A stretch of DNA of 64,000 nucleotides from Candidatus Acidianus copahuensis (lineage in GTDB: Archaea; Thermoproteota; Thermoprotei_A; Sulfolobales; Sulfolobaceae): positions 62,001-126,000 of the forward strand of contig NZ_JFZT01000057.1 in assembly GCF_000632495.1 (NCBI RefSeq), written 5' to 3'. Below, in pieces: positions 1 to 8,411 of the stretch. The stretch's first letter is position 1. Each line of letters begins with the position of its first letter. The position numbers and the translations under genes were made by a program. The notes beneath the pieces are model-generated. The model was not told where the DNA came from, did no database searches, and saw only the letters and a list, made by a program, of their open reading frames with translations.

Positions 1-2318
1 CTGTACCTTCTGGAAGATCTGGTTTTCTCAAAACAGAATACATTTACAATGACGGTACAGTAGATATTAAGAATGTAAGTGTTGTGTCAGCTGGACCATA
101 CGGTTATCCAGATGGCCCTGATGATCTAGTTATTTATAGAACAGGAAGGCCTCTCTTAACTGATAGAGGATATAGTTGGGAGATACCGTATTCAACTCAG
201 AGATCAATATCCGCAGTAGCTTACACTGCATATATGATGAATAAGTATCCTGGAGTTATGCCATATAAGACGCAAGCCATGATGTGGTACATTACTGCAC
301 CGTTCTGGAATAATGCATACACTTTAAGTGACTTATTAGAAAAAGTTACTGAGACTGACTCCAGCGGGAATTATATTATTCCTTTTACGATTCAGATTGA
401 TTTATTTAATCAAGAAACTACTAACGTTGTAGATCTAATTATCCCTGATAGAACTTTTCTAGAGCTTTACGGTTTTCACTCAACTTTTGATAGACCAACA
501 TCTCTTCCTCAAGGTCCCTCGGATTCATTAAATTGGCCTGCGCTTCCTTCAATGTATCCAGTACTTTCAGCAGGAAGTTTCCTCTTAACATTATTATGGC
601 TTTTAAGATCATATCCAAAACAAAACGGCCAAATAGAACCTATGAACAATCCACATTACACTACCCAGGATCCAGTAACTGGTTTACCCCTTGTGAGTCC
701 AGTTACTATTCATGATCCTATTTCTGGAACTACGATAACTCAGGAGGGTCAACCCGGATACATTTCCACAGGGATGTTTATATATAAACAAGGGATCTTA
801 ATAGCTGGTTATGGCGACAATTTTCAATATATCCTTAAGAACGAAGAAGATAAGCAGATTCCCAATCCTCAACAACTAAAACTATATGCCTCATTCGTTC
901 CAAATGGAGAGAGTCAAGACCAGGTTATATCTCAACTGAAATCAAATATACCTGCAGGTCAGATGTTCTCTACTTCCCCAACTTATAAGATAGCTGCAGA
1001 TGATAGATCTTCAGGAGTAGAACATTACTTTAGGATCCCTGCGGAATTCCAGCCAACTCTTCAGAGTATGCTCCAGAAAGTTATAGATACTTATGCCAAA
1101 GGGAAAATGAGTATCAAAGATATAAATCCCGGTGTAGTAAAAGTTGGAAAAGGTGGAGCGGTTTACGTTCTACCTCCATCAATTAGGTATATGAGAAACG
1201 TGAATATGTTCTATTTTCTTGGATGGGGAGCATACATGCCAGGAGGCTATGGAGATGTTGGTTTACCATATATTCATAGAATTTACCTTGAATACTTGCA
1301 GAAGTTTAGATTAGCTGGAGCTGGAAAGTGGACTGGATATAATGCAGGATATTATTACTATTATCTAAAAACTGGAAACACTGATTTCTTAGTAAGATCT
1401 ATTCCAACAAACGATTCTTACGGACATGCGATATCAAAGAACTTACTAGACTATCATAGACCGTTTGGCGGTTATTATCCTCCTCCAACATGGAATTCTG
1501 AGATAACTCCGGATGGAATAGATTTGTCAGAGTACCCCTTAACTTTCTTTGTAAGAAGACACGATAGAGTTTACCATACGTGGTCATATAACGTTCCATG
1601 GTTGATGGCTATCATGCCATATCCTCCTGTAATGCTTAGCAAGGCAGATCCTTACATCATTAAATCTGGTATAAAGAGCGGAGATTTCGTACAATTTGAG
1701 GCAATCAATGAGCCATACTCCGGTGGTTTGAGAACAAACTTAACTGCTATAGTATTCTTGGACGAGGCTACAAGACCTGGAGCTTCATGGGTTATTGTAT
1801 CAAATCAGGCTTTACCAGGATTTAGAGGTCAGACACCCGAATCCCCTCAAGTTAAACTTGGAATACTGAATAATTGGGCTAGTGCAAACTATATGCCGCC
1901 TTCTAGAGGAGGTCAATTAAGTCCATCTACTGATCAAGCATTTCCTATACTTAATCTGGATCCAATAACAGGACAGACAGCATGGCACGATGCTAGAATG
2001 AAGATAGTGGGAAAGGCGGCGGTTGATCATACAGTGGTAGTAGCTAACAGATTTACTTATATGGGTCAGAACTTTGCCGGACAAGACATAATGTCTGTAA
2101 TATTAAATCAGATGAACGGAAAAATTTCAATTTCTAATGCCCCTTCTACTCCAACTTTCGCTCAATCAGTAAATATCCCTCACCTCAGATTTGATGCTAA
2201 CAATATACAAACCACATCTATATGGTCTTACGTATCACCCCAGTCTCTCGCTTCAGGCAACTACGTTTTAGGCCCATATAAGGTAAGATATGGGTTCGCC
2301 TCAGAACCCTCGTCTTAA
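1..2318 (+). CDS. Molybdopterin oxidoreductase catalytic subunit (DMSO reductase family), 5' end outside window
   Basis: Catalytic subunit of a molybdenum bis-pterin enzyme; about 770 C-terminal residues are visible. The frame is open from base 3 with no stop upstream, so the GTG at 84 is internal and the true start, with any N-terminal iron-sulfur motif, lies outside the window. The last third, around the segment GIKSGDFVQ (about 1672-1698), looks like the C-terminal pterin-binding beta-barrel of this family. It is followed after 11 bases by an iron-sulfur subunit, then a TorD-like chaperone, which is the standard neighbourhood of such enzymes. In Sulfolobales the best known relative is the sulfur reductase Sre; a DMSO, tetrathionate or nitrate reductase-like role is equally open. 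No NrfD-type membrane anchor follows; it could be upstream. Family assignment is firm, substrate is not. Confidence 0.85.
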   Translation, partial: VPSGRSGFLKTEYIYNDGTVDIKNVSVVSAGPYGYPDGPDDLVIYRTGRPLLTDRGYSWEIPYSTQRSISAVAYTAYMMNKYPGVMPYKTQAMMWYITAPFWNNAYTLSDLLEKVTETDSSGNYIIPFTIQIDLFNQETTNVVDLIIPDRTFLELYGFHSTFDRPTSLPQGPSDSLNWPALPSMYPVLSAGSFLLTLLWLLRSYPKQNGQIEPMNNPHYTTQDPVTGLPLVSPVTIHDPISGTTITQEGQPGYISTGMFIYKQGILIAGYGDNFQYILKNEEDKQIPNPQQLKLYASFVPNGESQDQVISQLKSNIPAGQMFSTSPTYKIAADDRSSGVEHYFRIPAEFQPTLQSMLQKVIDTYAKGKMSIKDINPGVVKVGKGGAVYVLPPSIRYMRNVNMFYFLGWGAYMPGGYGDVGLPYIHRIYLEYLQKFRLAGAGKWTGYNAGYYYYYLKTGNTDFLVRSIPTNDSYGHAISKNLLDYHRPFGGYYPPPTWNSEITPDGIDLSEYPLTFFVRRHDRVYHTWSYNVPWLMAIMPYPPVMLSKADPYIIKSGIKSGDFVQFEAINEPYSGGLRTNLTAIVFLDEATRPGASWVIVSNQALPGFRGQTPESPQVKLGILNNWASANYMPPSRGGQLSPSTDQAFPILNLDPITGQTAWHDARMKIVGKAAVDHTVVVANRFTYMGQNFAGQDIMSVILNQMNGKISISNAPSTPTFAQSVNIPHLRFDANNIQTTSIWSYVSPQSLASGNYVLGPYKVRYGFASEPSS

Positions 2319-2329
2319 GGTGATAAAAA

Positions 2330-3226
2330 ATGTCAAATCAATCAAGTTCAAATCAAATAAAACTAGACATTAAAAGTGGTGGAGTGCAACACTCAATACC
2401 GTATAAACTTAAGGCAAATTATGCTATAATTACTGACTTAAACAAATGCTTCGGTTGTGGAGGATGCCAGATGTCTTGTAAGGAGTGGAACACTTCTGGA
2501 ATGTTTGGACCACTTCCAGACTTAGATCCATATGGTAATCTAGACGTAATGTTCTGGTTAAGAGTATTATATGTAGAGGTAGGAAATTATCCTCAAACAA
2601 AAATATACAATATTCCTATAAACTGTTTCCATTGTCTTGACGCTCCATGTGTTCCAGTGTGTCCAGTCGGAGCAACCTTCAAAAGAACTGAAGATGGAAT
2701 AGTTCTAGTGGATTATACGGAATGTATAGGCACAAAGTATTGCATTTACGCATGTCCTTATGGAAATAGATTCTTCGACTATCTTGAAGGAGTTACTAAG
2801 AAGTGTACTCACTGCTTTGATAGAATATACGATCCCACGCTTCCACCGGAAGAAAGGATTCCTGCATGTATTCATGGTTGTATGGTCCAGGCTAGAATAT
2901 GGACAAATAGGCTAGATCCCACAGATCCAGGTAATATTCTATTTGTTGATAAAGGAGGATTTGTATTGGGTCCAGAGACTGGAGCAAATCCAGCTAGCGG
3001 ATATTTGCCTTGGAGAAGTAAGTATGCTGGAGATGATGACGTAGAGTTACTTAGTCAATCTGAATATTATAACGAGTATACAGCTAATGGGGTTGTCCAA
3101 CTGGGTGCACAAGGTAACAACTCTACGTATACAGAGCAAAATCCAGGTGATGGACAAGGTAACAACTCTACGTATACAGAAAGCGATCCTAGTAGTCAAG
3201 GTAATACGAACAAGGCGATTAAATGA
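2330..3226 (+). CDS. Iron-sulfur (beta) subunit of the molybdopterin oxidoreductase
   Basis: Electron-transfer subunit, 298 residues, carrying electrons between the molybdenum site and a membrane partner. Four Cys groups are visible: C40/C43/C46/C50, C99/C102/C107/C111, C132/C138/C142 and C159/C162/C180/C184. The third group reads CIGTKYC, with Thr135 where a fourth Cys would stand; in NarH-type subunits a Trp at this place goes with a [3Fe-4S] cluster, so a three-Cys cluster is likely here (inference). The start ATG has a GGTGA ribosome site 6 bases upstream. The C-terminal tail (from about residue 235) is low-complexity and contains two copies of GNNSTYTE encoded by a 27-base direct repeat. 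The stop overlaps the next start (ATGA). Confidence 0.88.
   Translation: MSNQSSSNQIKLDIKSGGVQHSIPYKLKANYAIITDLNKCFGCGGCQMSCKEWNTSGMFGPLPDLDPYGNLDVMFWLRVLYVEVGNYPQTKIYNIPINCFHCLDAPCVPVCPVGATFKRTEDGIVLVDYTECIGTKYCIYACPYGNRFFDYLEGVTKKCTHCFDRIYDPTLPPEERIPACIHGCMVQARIWTNRLDPTDPGNILFVDKGGFVLGPETGANPASGYLPWRSKYAGDDDVELLSQSEYYNEYTANGVVQLGAQGNNSTYTEQNPGDGQGNNSTYTESDPSSQGNTNKAIK
3109..3180 (+). repeat. 27-base perfect direct repeat inside the iron-sulfur subunit gene
   Basis: Bases 3109-3135 and 3154-3180 are identical, spaced by 45 bases (15 codons). They encode two copies of QGNNSTYTE in the Asn/Ser/Thr-rich C-terminal tail, outside the cluster-binding core. The perfect identity suggests a recent tandem duplication, so copy number may vary between strains. 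Confidence 0.9.
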
Positions 3227-3846
3227 TATCGGTTGAAACTGAATTAAGATATTATATATATGATTTTTTTGGTGATCTTTTTATATATAATTACGATGAG
3301 AATGATTATAATCTCCTTTTAGATAAGATGGAGAAATTATCGCAGGTTAAAGAATTTAGAGAATTAGTTAATATAAATGATATTCAAGAAATATTTAAGA
3401 AAATAGAAAGGAAAGATTATCTAATTGAATTCTCAACTCTATTTTTATCTGGAAATAGTAATTTAATTCCAATAGAGTCAAAAAGATTATATTCGTTGCA
3501 AGGAGAAAAAGTAGCCATTTTTAAGAAAAATGATATCATAAGGTTTTACAGATCGCGTAAACTAGCTCTTGCTATGTCTTTTTTCCAACCTGAAGCAGAT
3601 CATATAGCTTCAATAATGGCCTTTATGTCATATTTAGTTAGCGAGGAAAATAAAAAAAGAAGAAGCGGTCTCGATCCATTTTCTATAATAACTGACGAAA
3701 GAAATTTCTTTACGTCGCATGTATATAATTGGATACCTGAATGGGCGAAAGAAGTGATAGCTGATAAAAGATCGTTTATCTATAAACTAGTTTGTCAACG
3801 ACTACTAAACTTTCTACAGGTCGAAAAGGACTATTTGGGTGTTTAA
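3223..3846 (+). CDS. TorD/DmsD-like maturation chaperone
   Basis: Protein of 207 residues, mostly helical, with the segment PEADHIASIMAFMSYL near residue 125, which resembles the conserved E-x-D-H-I/F helix of TorD/DmsD/NarJ chaperones. Such proteins bind the apo-catalytic subunit of molybdopterin enzymes and help cofactor insertion or export. Its place directly after the iron-sulfur subunit, with overlapping ATGA stop/start, supports this. The overall sequence is divergent, so the call rests on one motif, size and context. Confidence 0.65.
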   Translation: MISVETELRYYIYDFFGDLFIYNYDENDYNLLLDKMEKLSQVKEFRELVNINDIQEIFKKIERKDYLIEFSTLFLSGNSNLIPIESKRLYSLQGEKVAIFKKNDIIRFYRSRKLALAMSFFQPEADHIASIMAFMSYLVSEENKKRRSGLDPFSIITDERNFFTSHVYNWIPEWAKEVIADKRSFIYKLVCQRLLNFLQVEKDYLGV

Positions 3847-5302
3847 ATTGCTTAATGTTGGGTTAGTAGTTAGTAAAAGATCAAGAGAAATAATGGGAGA
3901 CGAGTTTCTTAGGAGCGTTTTTATGGAGGAAAACCTTCAGTATGTAGCGGAAATTGGAGAATATATAGGGGAAGATATAAAATCAAATGATATAAGATCT
4001 ATTGTTCTAATTAGTGAAAACTATTTGGAGAGACTTGTGGAAAGCCTTGAGGAAGCTGGTATAATACCTCTTGCAATAGAGTGGATTCCTCTAAGATGGA
4101 TTGAGGGAAAGAAAATGGAGTACGTAAAAGGACTTATTTCATCATATGTATCTAAGGCCAGAGAAATGGACTTAGTTTATAGAGTTCAACCAGTTAGGAT
4201 AAGTTCTGTTAGTAGAAGATCTCTTCTAAAGTTTAAGCTATATGAGTACAGACCATATCCGATATTAGCAACGGAGTCCATTGCTGAAAAGGAAGTAAAT
4301 AGGACTCTTGAACTTTGTCCAGTAAAAGCTTTAGCCAAGACTCCTGAAGGTCCACAGGTATCGGAGCCAGAGAAATGCGTTGCATGCGGATATTGCTCTG
4401 GAGCTTCTTATCTAGGATTTTTGGAAGTGCCTAATCTTTCAACTGAGCAAGTAATAGAATTTATTAATTCCGCTATATTGAAAGGTGAATTTAATGCAAT
4501 CTTGTTTACATGCTCTTACGATATTGAAGTTCCTGAAAACATAATTCCTTTAAGAGTTCCTTGTATTGCCTCAATTCATGACTCTTTTATAATGGCTAGC
4601 TATGCAGCTGGTCTTCAACCAATACTTTACTTAGATGAAAAATGTGAGAATAAGGAAATAGGAAGGAAGAGATTAGAGGAAATACCAGATTATTTTCCCG
4701 GTACGAATCTTCCTATTATAAAGGTTCAAGATAAACTGGAATTAAACAAGGTTAATTTTAGGAATCTTCCTAAGACTGGAATAGATAGAGAGGTAGTGTT
4801 ATCCAGAAGTAGAAGAAGAGCTCTTTATTTATGGGCTATAAGAGAAATGTCCAAGAAAGTCAAACTAGACCTAGATGCTACAGTACCTGGAATATTTAAC
4901 GTTAAGGTTGATTCTAGCAAATGCGTTCTTTGCGGAGTTTGTGTAAGGTCTTGTCAGATGATGGTCCCAAATATTTCAAATATCCAGAATTCCATTCAAC
5001 TTATCTATGATATTCCATATTGTATTGGTTCAGAAAGATGTATAAAGAACTGTCCTGAAAAAGCTATTACCTTAGAGGGATATGCCAAGATATCTGACTT
5101 GAAAAAAGTAACTTACAACATTTCAAGTCTAGCAAAGTGTAAATATTGTGGGAAACCCTTAGGCTCATCTAAAGTTAAAGCTAGAGTAGATGAATTGCTT
5201 GAATCTTTTGGCTTTAACTTAAGTGAGTATACCAACGTGTGTAACGAATGTAAACAGAAAATACTCAGTAGGAAATGGCTAGAAAAGGTGAGAACAACTT
5301 GA
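3839..5302 (+). CDS. Polyferredoxin-like protein with MvhD-like segment and C-terminal CxxC pairs
   Basis: Cytoplasmic electron-transfer protein of 487 residues (GTG start overlapping the previous stop; TTG at 3848 is an alternative). Cys layout: C160-P with C180/C183/C186 (one cluster); C225, C242 and C269 in a segment resembling the MvhD/FrhD hydrogenase delta subunit; C362/C365/C368/C372 (ferredoxin-type); C395/C401/C405-P with the second Cys replaced; and C434xxC437 plus C468xxC471, a likely zinc-ribbon. A polyferredoxin-like SreD is described beside the sulfur reductase of Acidianus ambivalens, and this may be its counterpart (inference). Residues 1-140 match nothing I know. Confidence 0.7.
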   Translation: MFKLLNVGLVVSKRSREIMGDEFLRSVFMEENLQYVAEIGEYIGEDIKSNDIRSIVLISENYLERLVESLEEAGIIPLAIEWIPLRWIEGKKMEYVKGLISSYVSKAREMDLVYRVQPVRISSVSRRSLLKFKLYEYRPYPILATESIAEKEVNRTLELCPVKALAKTPEGPQVSEPEKCVACGYCSGASYLGFLEVPNLSTEQVIEFINSAILKGEFNAILFTCSYDIEVPENIIPLRVPCIASIHDSFIMASYAAGLQPILYLDEKCENKEIGRKRLEEIPDYFPGTNLPIIKVQDKLELNKVNFRNLPKTGIDREVVLSRSRRRALYLWAIREMSKKVKLDLDATVPGIFNVKVDSSKCVLCGVCVRSCQMMVPNISNIQNSIQLIYDIPYCIGSERCIKNCPEKAITLEGYAKISDLKKVTYNISSLAKCKYCGKPLGSSKVKARVDELLESFGFNLSEYTNVCNECKQKILSRKWLEKVRTT

Positions 5303-5832
5303 TTTATGTTACAATAGACTCAATATTTGATTTTTCAAAAGTAAAGGATTGGAAAAAGATCAATATAATGGCGTCTCAGCTCGCTTGTGTAGGAGAGTAC
5401 AAGTCATTTAACGAATTTTTTAAGGACAGATTATTGACGGTAAATCCCTTCTACGACTCATACTATCTAGAGGAATTGAGGTATAGGGATTCTCTAGCTA
5501 TAGTATCTAACTTGGATCACAAAACTGTGGAAAATCTTTTGTCCATGTATAATTTAGATTCATTCATCTCAAGGATTATAACTGCTGACATGGTAAAGAC
5601 TTTTATATCTAGGATATTCTTTCAAAAATTAGGCCATGGTGTTTTAATCACTTCCTTACAGCATGAGGGAGTATTCGCAAAAATGAATAAGTTAAAAGTA
5701 TACTTTATTAAAAGATACGGAGAAAACTTAGAGGTAGCAGATTATAATGTTGAATCTCTTGAACAAATTGCAGATTTTATGTCCTCTCATAAAATTGACA
5801 AAGGACTAGGAGATTCACATTTGAGGTGTTAA
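5299..5832 (+). CDS. HAD-like protein of the molybdoenzyme operon
   Basis: About 177 residues. I place the start at TTG 5299 because GGTGAG lies 8 bases upstream and the TTG overlaps the preceding stop (TTGA); ATG 5275 would add eight residues. The N-terminus IYVTIDSIFDFS looks like a worn HAD motif I, and VSNLDHKTVENLLSMYNLD near residue 65 resembles HAD motif II with the following helix. The motif I nucleophile pair DxD is not intact, so it may be non-catalytic. Function in the operon is unknown. Confidence 0.5.
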   Translation: MIYVTIDSIFDFSKVKDWKKINIMASQLACVGEYKSFNEFFKDRLLTVNPFYDSYYLEELRYRDSLAIVSNLDHKTVENLLSMYNLDSFISRIITADMVKTFISRIFFQKLGHGVLITSLQHEGVFAKMNKLKVYFIKRYGENLEVADYNVESLEQIADFMSSHKIDKGLGDSHLRC

Positions 5833-5834
5833 GA

Positions 5835-6245
5835 TTGAACGATGAGGACGTTATTTCTCTTTTCAAGGAACTTGGAATGAAAGTAGAGAAAGTAAATGGG
5901 CCTATGTTCTTTCAAGTCAATATATCTTCACTTGCAGGAGGGCCAGTAGTTTCAGTAATAAGAACCAGTCAGAACGCAAACTATTATATAATTACAACTA
6001 TTCTCGATCTACCTCCTATCGATGATAAAACAATGAAACAAATAGGACTAGAACTTAGCAAGATGAACATAGAGTTCTTCTTGACTCAAGAAAATGAGAA
6101 TCCTAGAGGTCTTCAGCTAGCTAAATTAAGGTATGCTGAAGGTTTAAGTAAAGATCAAATGTTAGATAGTGTAACTCTGGTAAAGAATGCTTCTTACATG
6201 GTTGTTAACCTTTTAGACTTGCTAGGGCATAGTCTAAAGCAATAG
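5835..6245 (+). CDS. Small conserved-looking protein ending the molybdoenzyme operon
   Basis: About 136 residues, no Cys, no membrane segment. TTG 5835 is preferred as start because GAGGTG sits six bases upstream; GTG 5826 lies inside that ribosome site. I do not recognise the family. The alternating hydrophobic pattern (VVSVIRTSQNANYYIITT near residues 40-55) followed by two helices suggests a small alpha/beta fold. It is the last gene before a convergent gene at 6258, only 12 bases away, so the operon must end here. Confidence 0.55.
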   Translation: MNDEDVISLFKELGMKVEKVNGPMFFQVNISSLAGGPVVSVIRTSQNANYYIITTILDLPPIDDKTMKQIGLELSKMNIEFFLTQENENPRGLQLAKLRYAEGLSKDQMLDSVTLVKNASYMVVNLLDLLGHSLKQ

Positions 6246-6257
6246 CGTTACTGACCC

Positions 6258-7208
6258 TTACTTTGTATAAGAAATCCCTAAAAGTCTAATAAAGACCTCA
6301 TAACCAATGTACGATGAAATAATTATCGCTAAGAACTGTGATGTAACTCCACTTACGTGAATAAAAAAATATAGAGAAGACGCTAATGAGTATTGAGCTA
6401 TACCAGTAATTGCTGAAGATATTAAATACTTTATAAGTCCGTATATAAACAGGGTTTCTACTCTCTTTACTATCACCTCATAGAGTAATGTATATGTCCA
6501 GATCATTCCTATGATAATTGCTATAGAACTTGAAAATTCAAAGATAAACCTTAATCTAAGCATTAGATAAAGCGCTAAGAGATTGATTGCTGTTCCCGAA
6601 ATTCCGATAAGGAAAAATTCAATACCAGAAGAGTTCTTCAATAACTCTTTAGAGAATCGTCTAACGTTAAATTTAAACTCAGAATATATTTTTCCTACAG
6701 GCACATCTTCCACTTTCGCTTTAGGATTAAGGTTAAGTAGATGGAAAAGGAAGTTATATCCTTGTCCTATAGCATAGTTAACTTTAGCCTTGTTTAATCC
6801 AAACACTCCACTAAAGGGATCAGATGTTCTTCTAACCTCAGGTGATATTAAATAAATAGCTAATTTCAATATTTTGTTATCTCTTGAGAATTCTCTTGAA
6901 GCAATAACTATATCGTTACCGTTGTAGAGAGCATCGTAGATTTTTTTTATTACATCGATGTTTTCTGGAATTCCAGCTAATACTATTACATAATTAGATT
7001 CACTCTTCTCTATGCTATTTCTTATATATTCAATACTCCTAAATTCGAAGTTATCCTCGTTACTTAGTAGTTCTTCATCTGGAGTTATTATCTCAAGTGA
7101 AATAGTTGAAAACATCTGTCTTAAAATATTTGAAATTTCTTTGAATTTTTCATTAGAAATAAGTGTTACTATAGTAAGATCGTATTCCGTTTTTGTGGAG
7201 CCATTCAT
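6258..7208 (-). CDS. GT2-like/GtrA fusion membrane protein with degraded catalytic motif
   Basis: 316 residues. The N-terminal half resembles dolichol-phosphate mannosyltransferase-like GT2 enzymes: TIVTLISNEKF at the start and RRTSDPFSGVFGL (126-138), matching the SDPMSG-type motif. The DxD segment expected near residues 75-85 reads VIVLAGIPENI, without the acidic pair. Residues about 195-316 form four hydrophobic helices like a GtrA domain, which in other proteins helps flip polyprenol-linked sugars. GT2-GtrA fusions are common in archaea, but here the enzymatic half may be inactive. It is convergent with the molybdoenzyme operon. Confidence 0.6.
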   Translation of the reverse strand: MNGSTKTEYDLTIVTLISNEKFKEISNILRQMFSTISLEIITPDEELLSNEDNFEFRSIEYIRNSIEKSESNYVIVLAGIPENIDVIKKIYDALYNGNDIVIASREFSRDNKILKLAIYLISPEVRRTSDPFSGVFGLNKAKVNYAIGQGYNFLFHLLNLNPKAKVEDVPVGKIYSEFKFNVRRFSKELLKNSSGIEFFLIGISGTAINLLALYLMLRLRFIFEFSSSIAIIIGMIWTYTLLYEVIVKRVETLFIYGLIKYLISSAITGIAQYSLASSLYFFIHVSGVTSQFLAIIISSYIGYEVFIRLLGISYTK

Positions 7209-7671
7209 GCTTAATAGTTAAATGTTTCGGAAATTTATAATTCCTTTTATGATCGTGTTAATCGTTGAATCTTAAAAGCGAATTATGTCTATAAGCATAA
7301 AGGTCATCTTGTAGATTTAAGGAGGTTATTGTAGAAAATTTCTTGATCTACTGGAAATTATTGCTATATGAAGACGTTATTACTCAGGGGTTAGGGGCAA
7401 AAGATTCTACCAGTAGGATTGGAAATAGATAGTATTATTGTAAAAAATATAAAGTCTATTTCATAGGATTTTTATACTAACGAGAGAACTATCTTAATTG
7501 ACTTGGTGAACTTGTACCTTACCTCAAACTGTGGAGTTAAAGCTATGAACTTCAAGATCCGCATAACTCCTACATGGTTTGCCGAAATGATTCCATAAAG
7601 GAGACCTCTGCCTTATCCTTTCCAAGAACCTAATCTCTTTTATGATAATACCACATAATATAATATATAGC
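7209..7671. other. Intergenic region with possible decayed coding fragment
   Basis: No full gene. The plus frame from about 7475 to 7600 stays open for some 40 codons and ends VKAMNFKIRITPTWFAEMIP before a stop, with more codon-like composition than its surroundings. It has no clear start and could be the tail of a decayed mobile-element gene. A likely TATA element, TTTTATG, sits at 7637-7643 for the next gene. Confidence 0.35.
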
Positions 7672-7989
7672 ATGACAGAATTTGACGATATAATTAATGT
7701 TCAGTTACTGCGAAAAAAGTACTCGGAATATGAGCAATCTCTATCTGCAGAGCATCCAAGAAGAGTTGGAACCATAGTTAAGGAATTCATAGAATTCATA
7801 AGATATATAAAATCCTATACAAGATCTGACAGATTGCTTAATCTTCTTAAGGAACAGGAAAAAGTAGCAAGAAGAATATTAATCCTTGGTAGAGTCAAAT
7901 ATTTCCTGTTCTTTCTTTATAACACTTTAGTTAACACTTTAATTATGAAATTACTAAACCTAATTAGGATTCTTATATCTATAATTTAA
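7672..7989 (+). CDS. Hypothetical small basic helical protein
   Basis: About 105 residues starting MTEFDD, chosen over ATG 7642 because a TTTTATG element lies about 30 bases upstream. It is Lys/Arg-rich and apparently all-helical, with a hydrophobic C-terminal stretch (about residues 78-105) that could be a membrane anchor. I do not recognise it. It is followed closely by trmO on the same strand. Confidence 0.5.
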   Translation: MTEFDDIINVQLLRKKYSEYEQSLSAEHPRRVGTIVKEFIEFIRYIKSYTRSDRLLNLLKEQEKVARRILILGRVKYFLFFLYNTLVNTLIMKLLNLIRILISII

Positions 7990-8015
7990 ATTCTTTTTCT
8001 TCTTTTGCTATTCTC

Positions 8016-8411
8016 ATGGTTGAATTTATTCCTATTGGGAAAGTTGTTAGTTTTAGTGGGAGGAGAGAGGATATATCAGAAATACAGATTTTTGTAGAAT
8101 ATGAGGAAGGACTTAAGGGGATAGAAGAGTTTTCTCATTTAATCCTTATATATTTATTAGACAAATCGAAGTTCAGCGGATTAACTAAAGAAAGAAAAGG
8201 TGTACGCGTTGGAGTATTCGCAACAAGGAGTCCAAACAGACCAAATCCTATAGGTCTTTCTGTTGTAAATCTTGTCGAGAGAAAGGGTAATACTCTTCTT
8301 GTGACGGGATCAAATGCGTTTAAAGATACGCCTATTCTAGACATAAAACCTTATGATAGATGGGACTCTATACGGGAGATAAGAGTTCCGTCGTGGCATA
8401 ACGTTCAATAA
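8016..8411 (+). CDS. trmO: TrmO-family tRNA methyltransferase (TsaA/YaeB)
   Basis: 131-residue protein of the TrmO family, which in bacteria uses S-adenosylmethionine to methylate N6-threonylcarbamoyladenosine at position 37 of tRNA. The family signature GVFATRSPNRPNPIGLS is complete at about residues 67-83, and DTPILDIKPYD follows at about 107-117. It is shorter than bacterial TrmO because it lacks the C-terminal domain, as is usual in archaea. Its end overlaps the convergent PmbA-like gene by seven bases. Confidence 0.88.
   Translation: MVEFIPIGKVVSFSGRREDISEIQIFVEYEEGLKGIEEFSHLILIYLLDKSKFSGLTKERKGVRVGVFATRSPNRPNPIGLSVVNLVERKGNTLLVTGSNAFKDTPILDIKPYDRWDSIREIRVPSWHNVQ

Noticed and set aside
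84..86. GTG as the start of the molybdopterin subunit
   Set aside because: The frame is open to the window edge and the visible part begins mid-domain; the GTG is internal.
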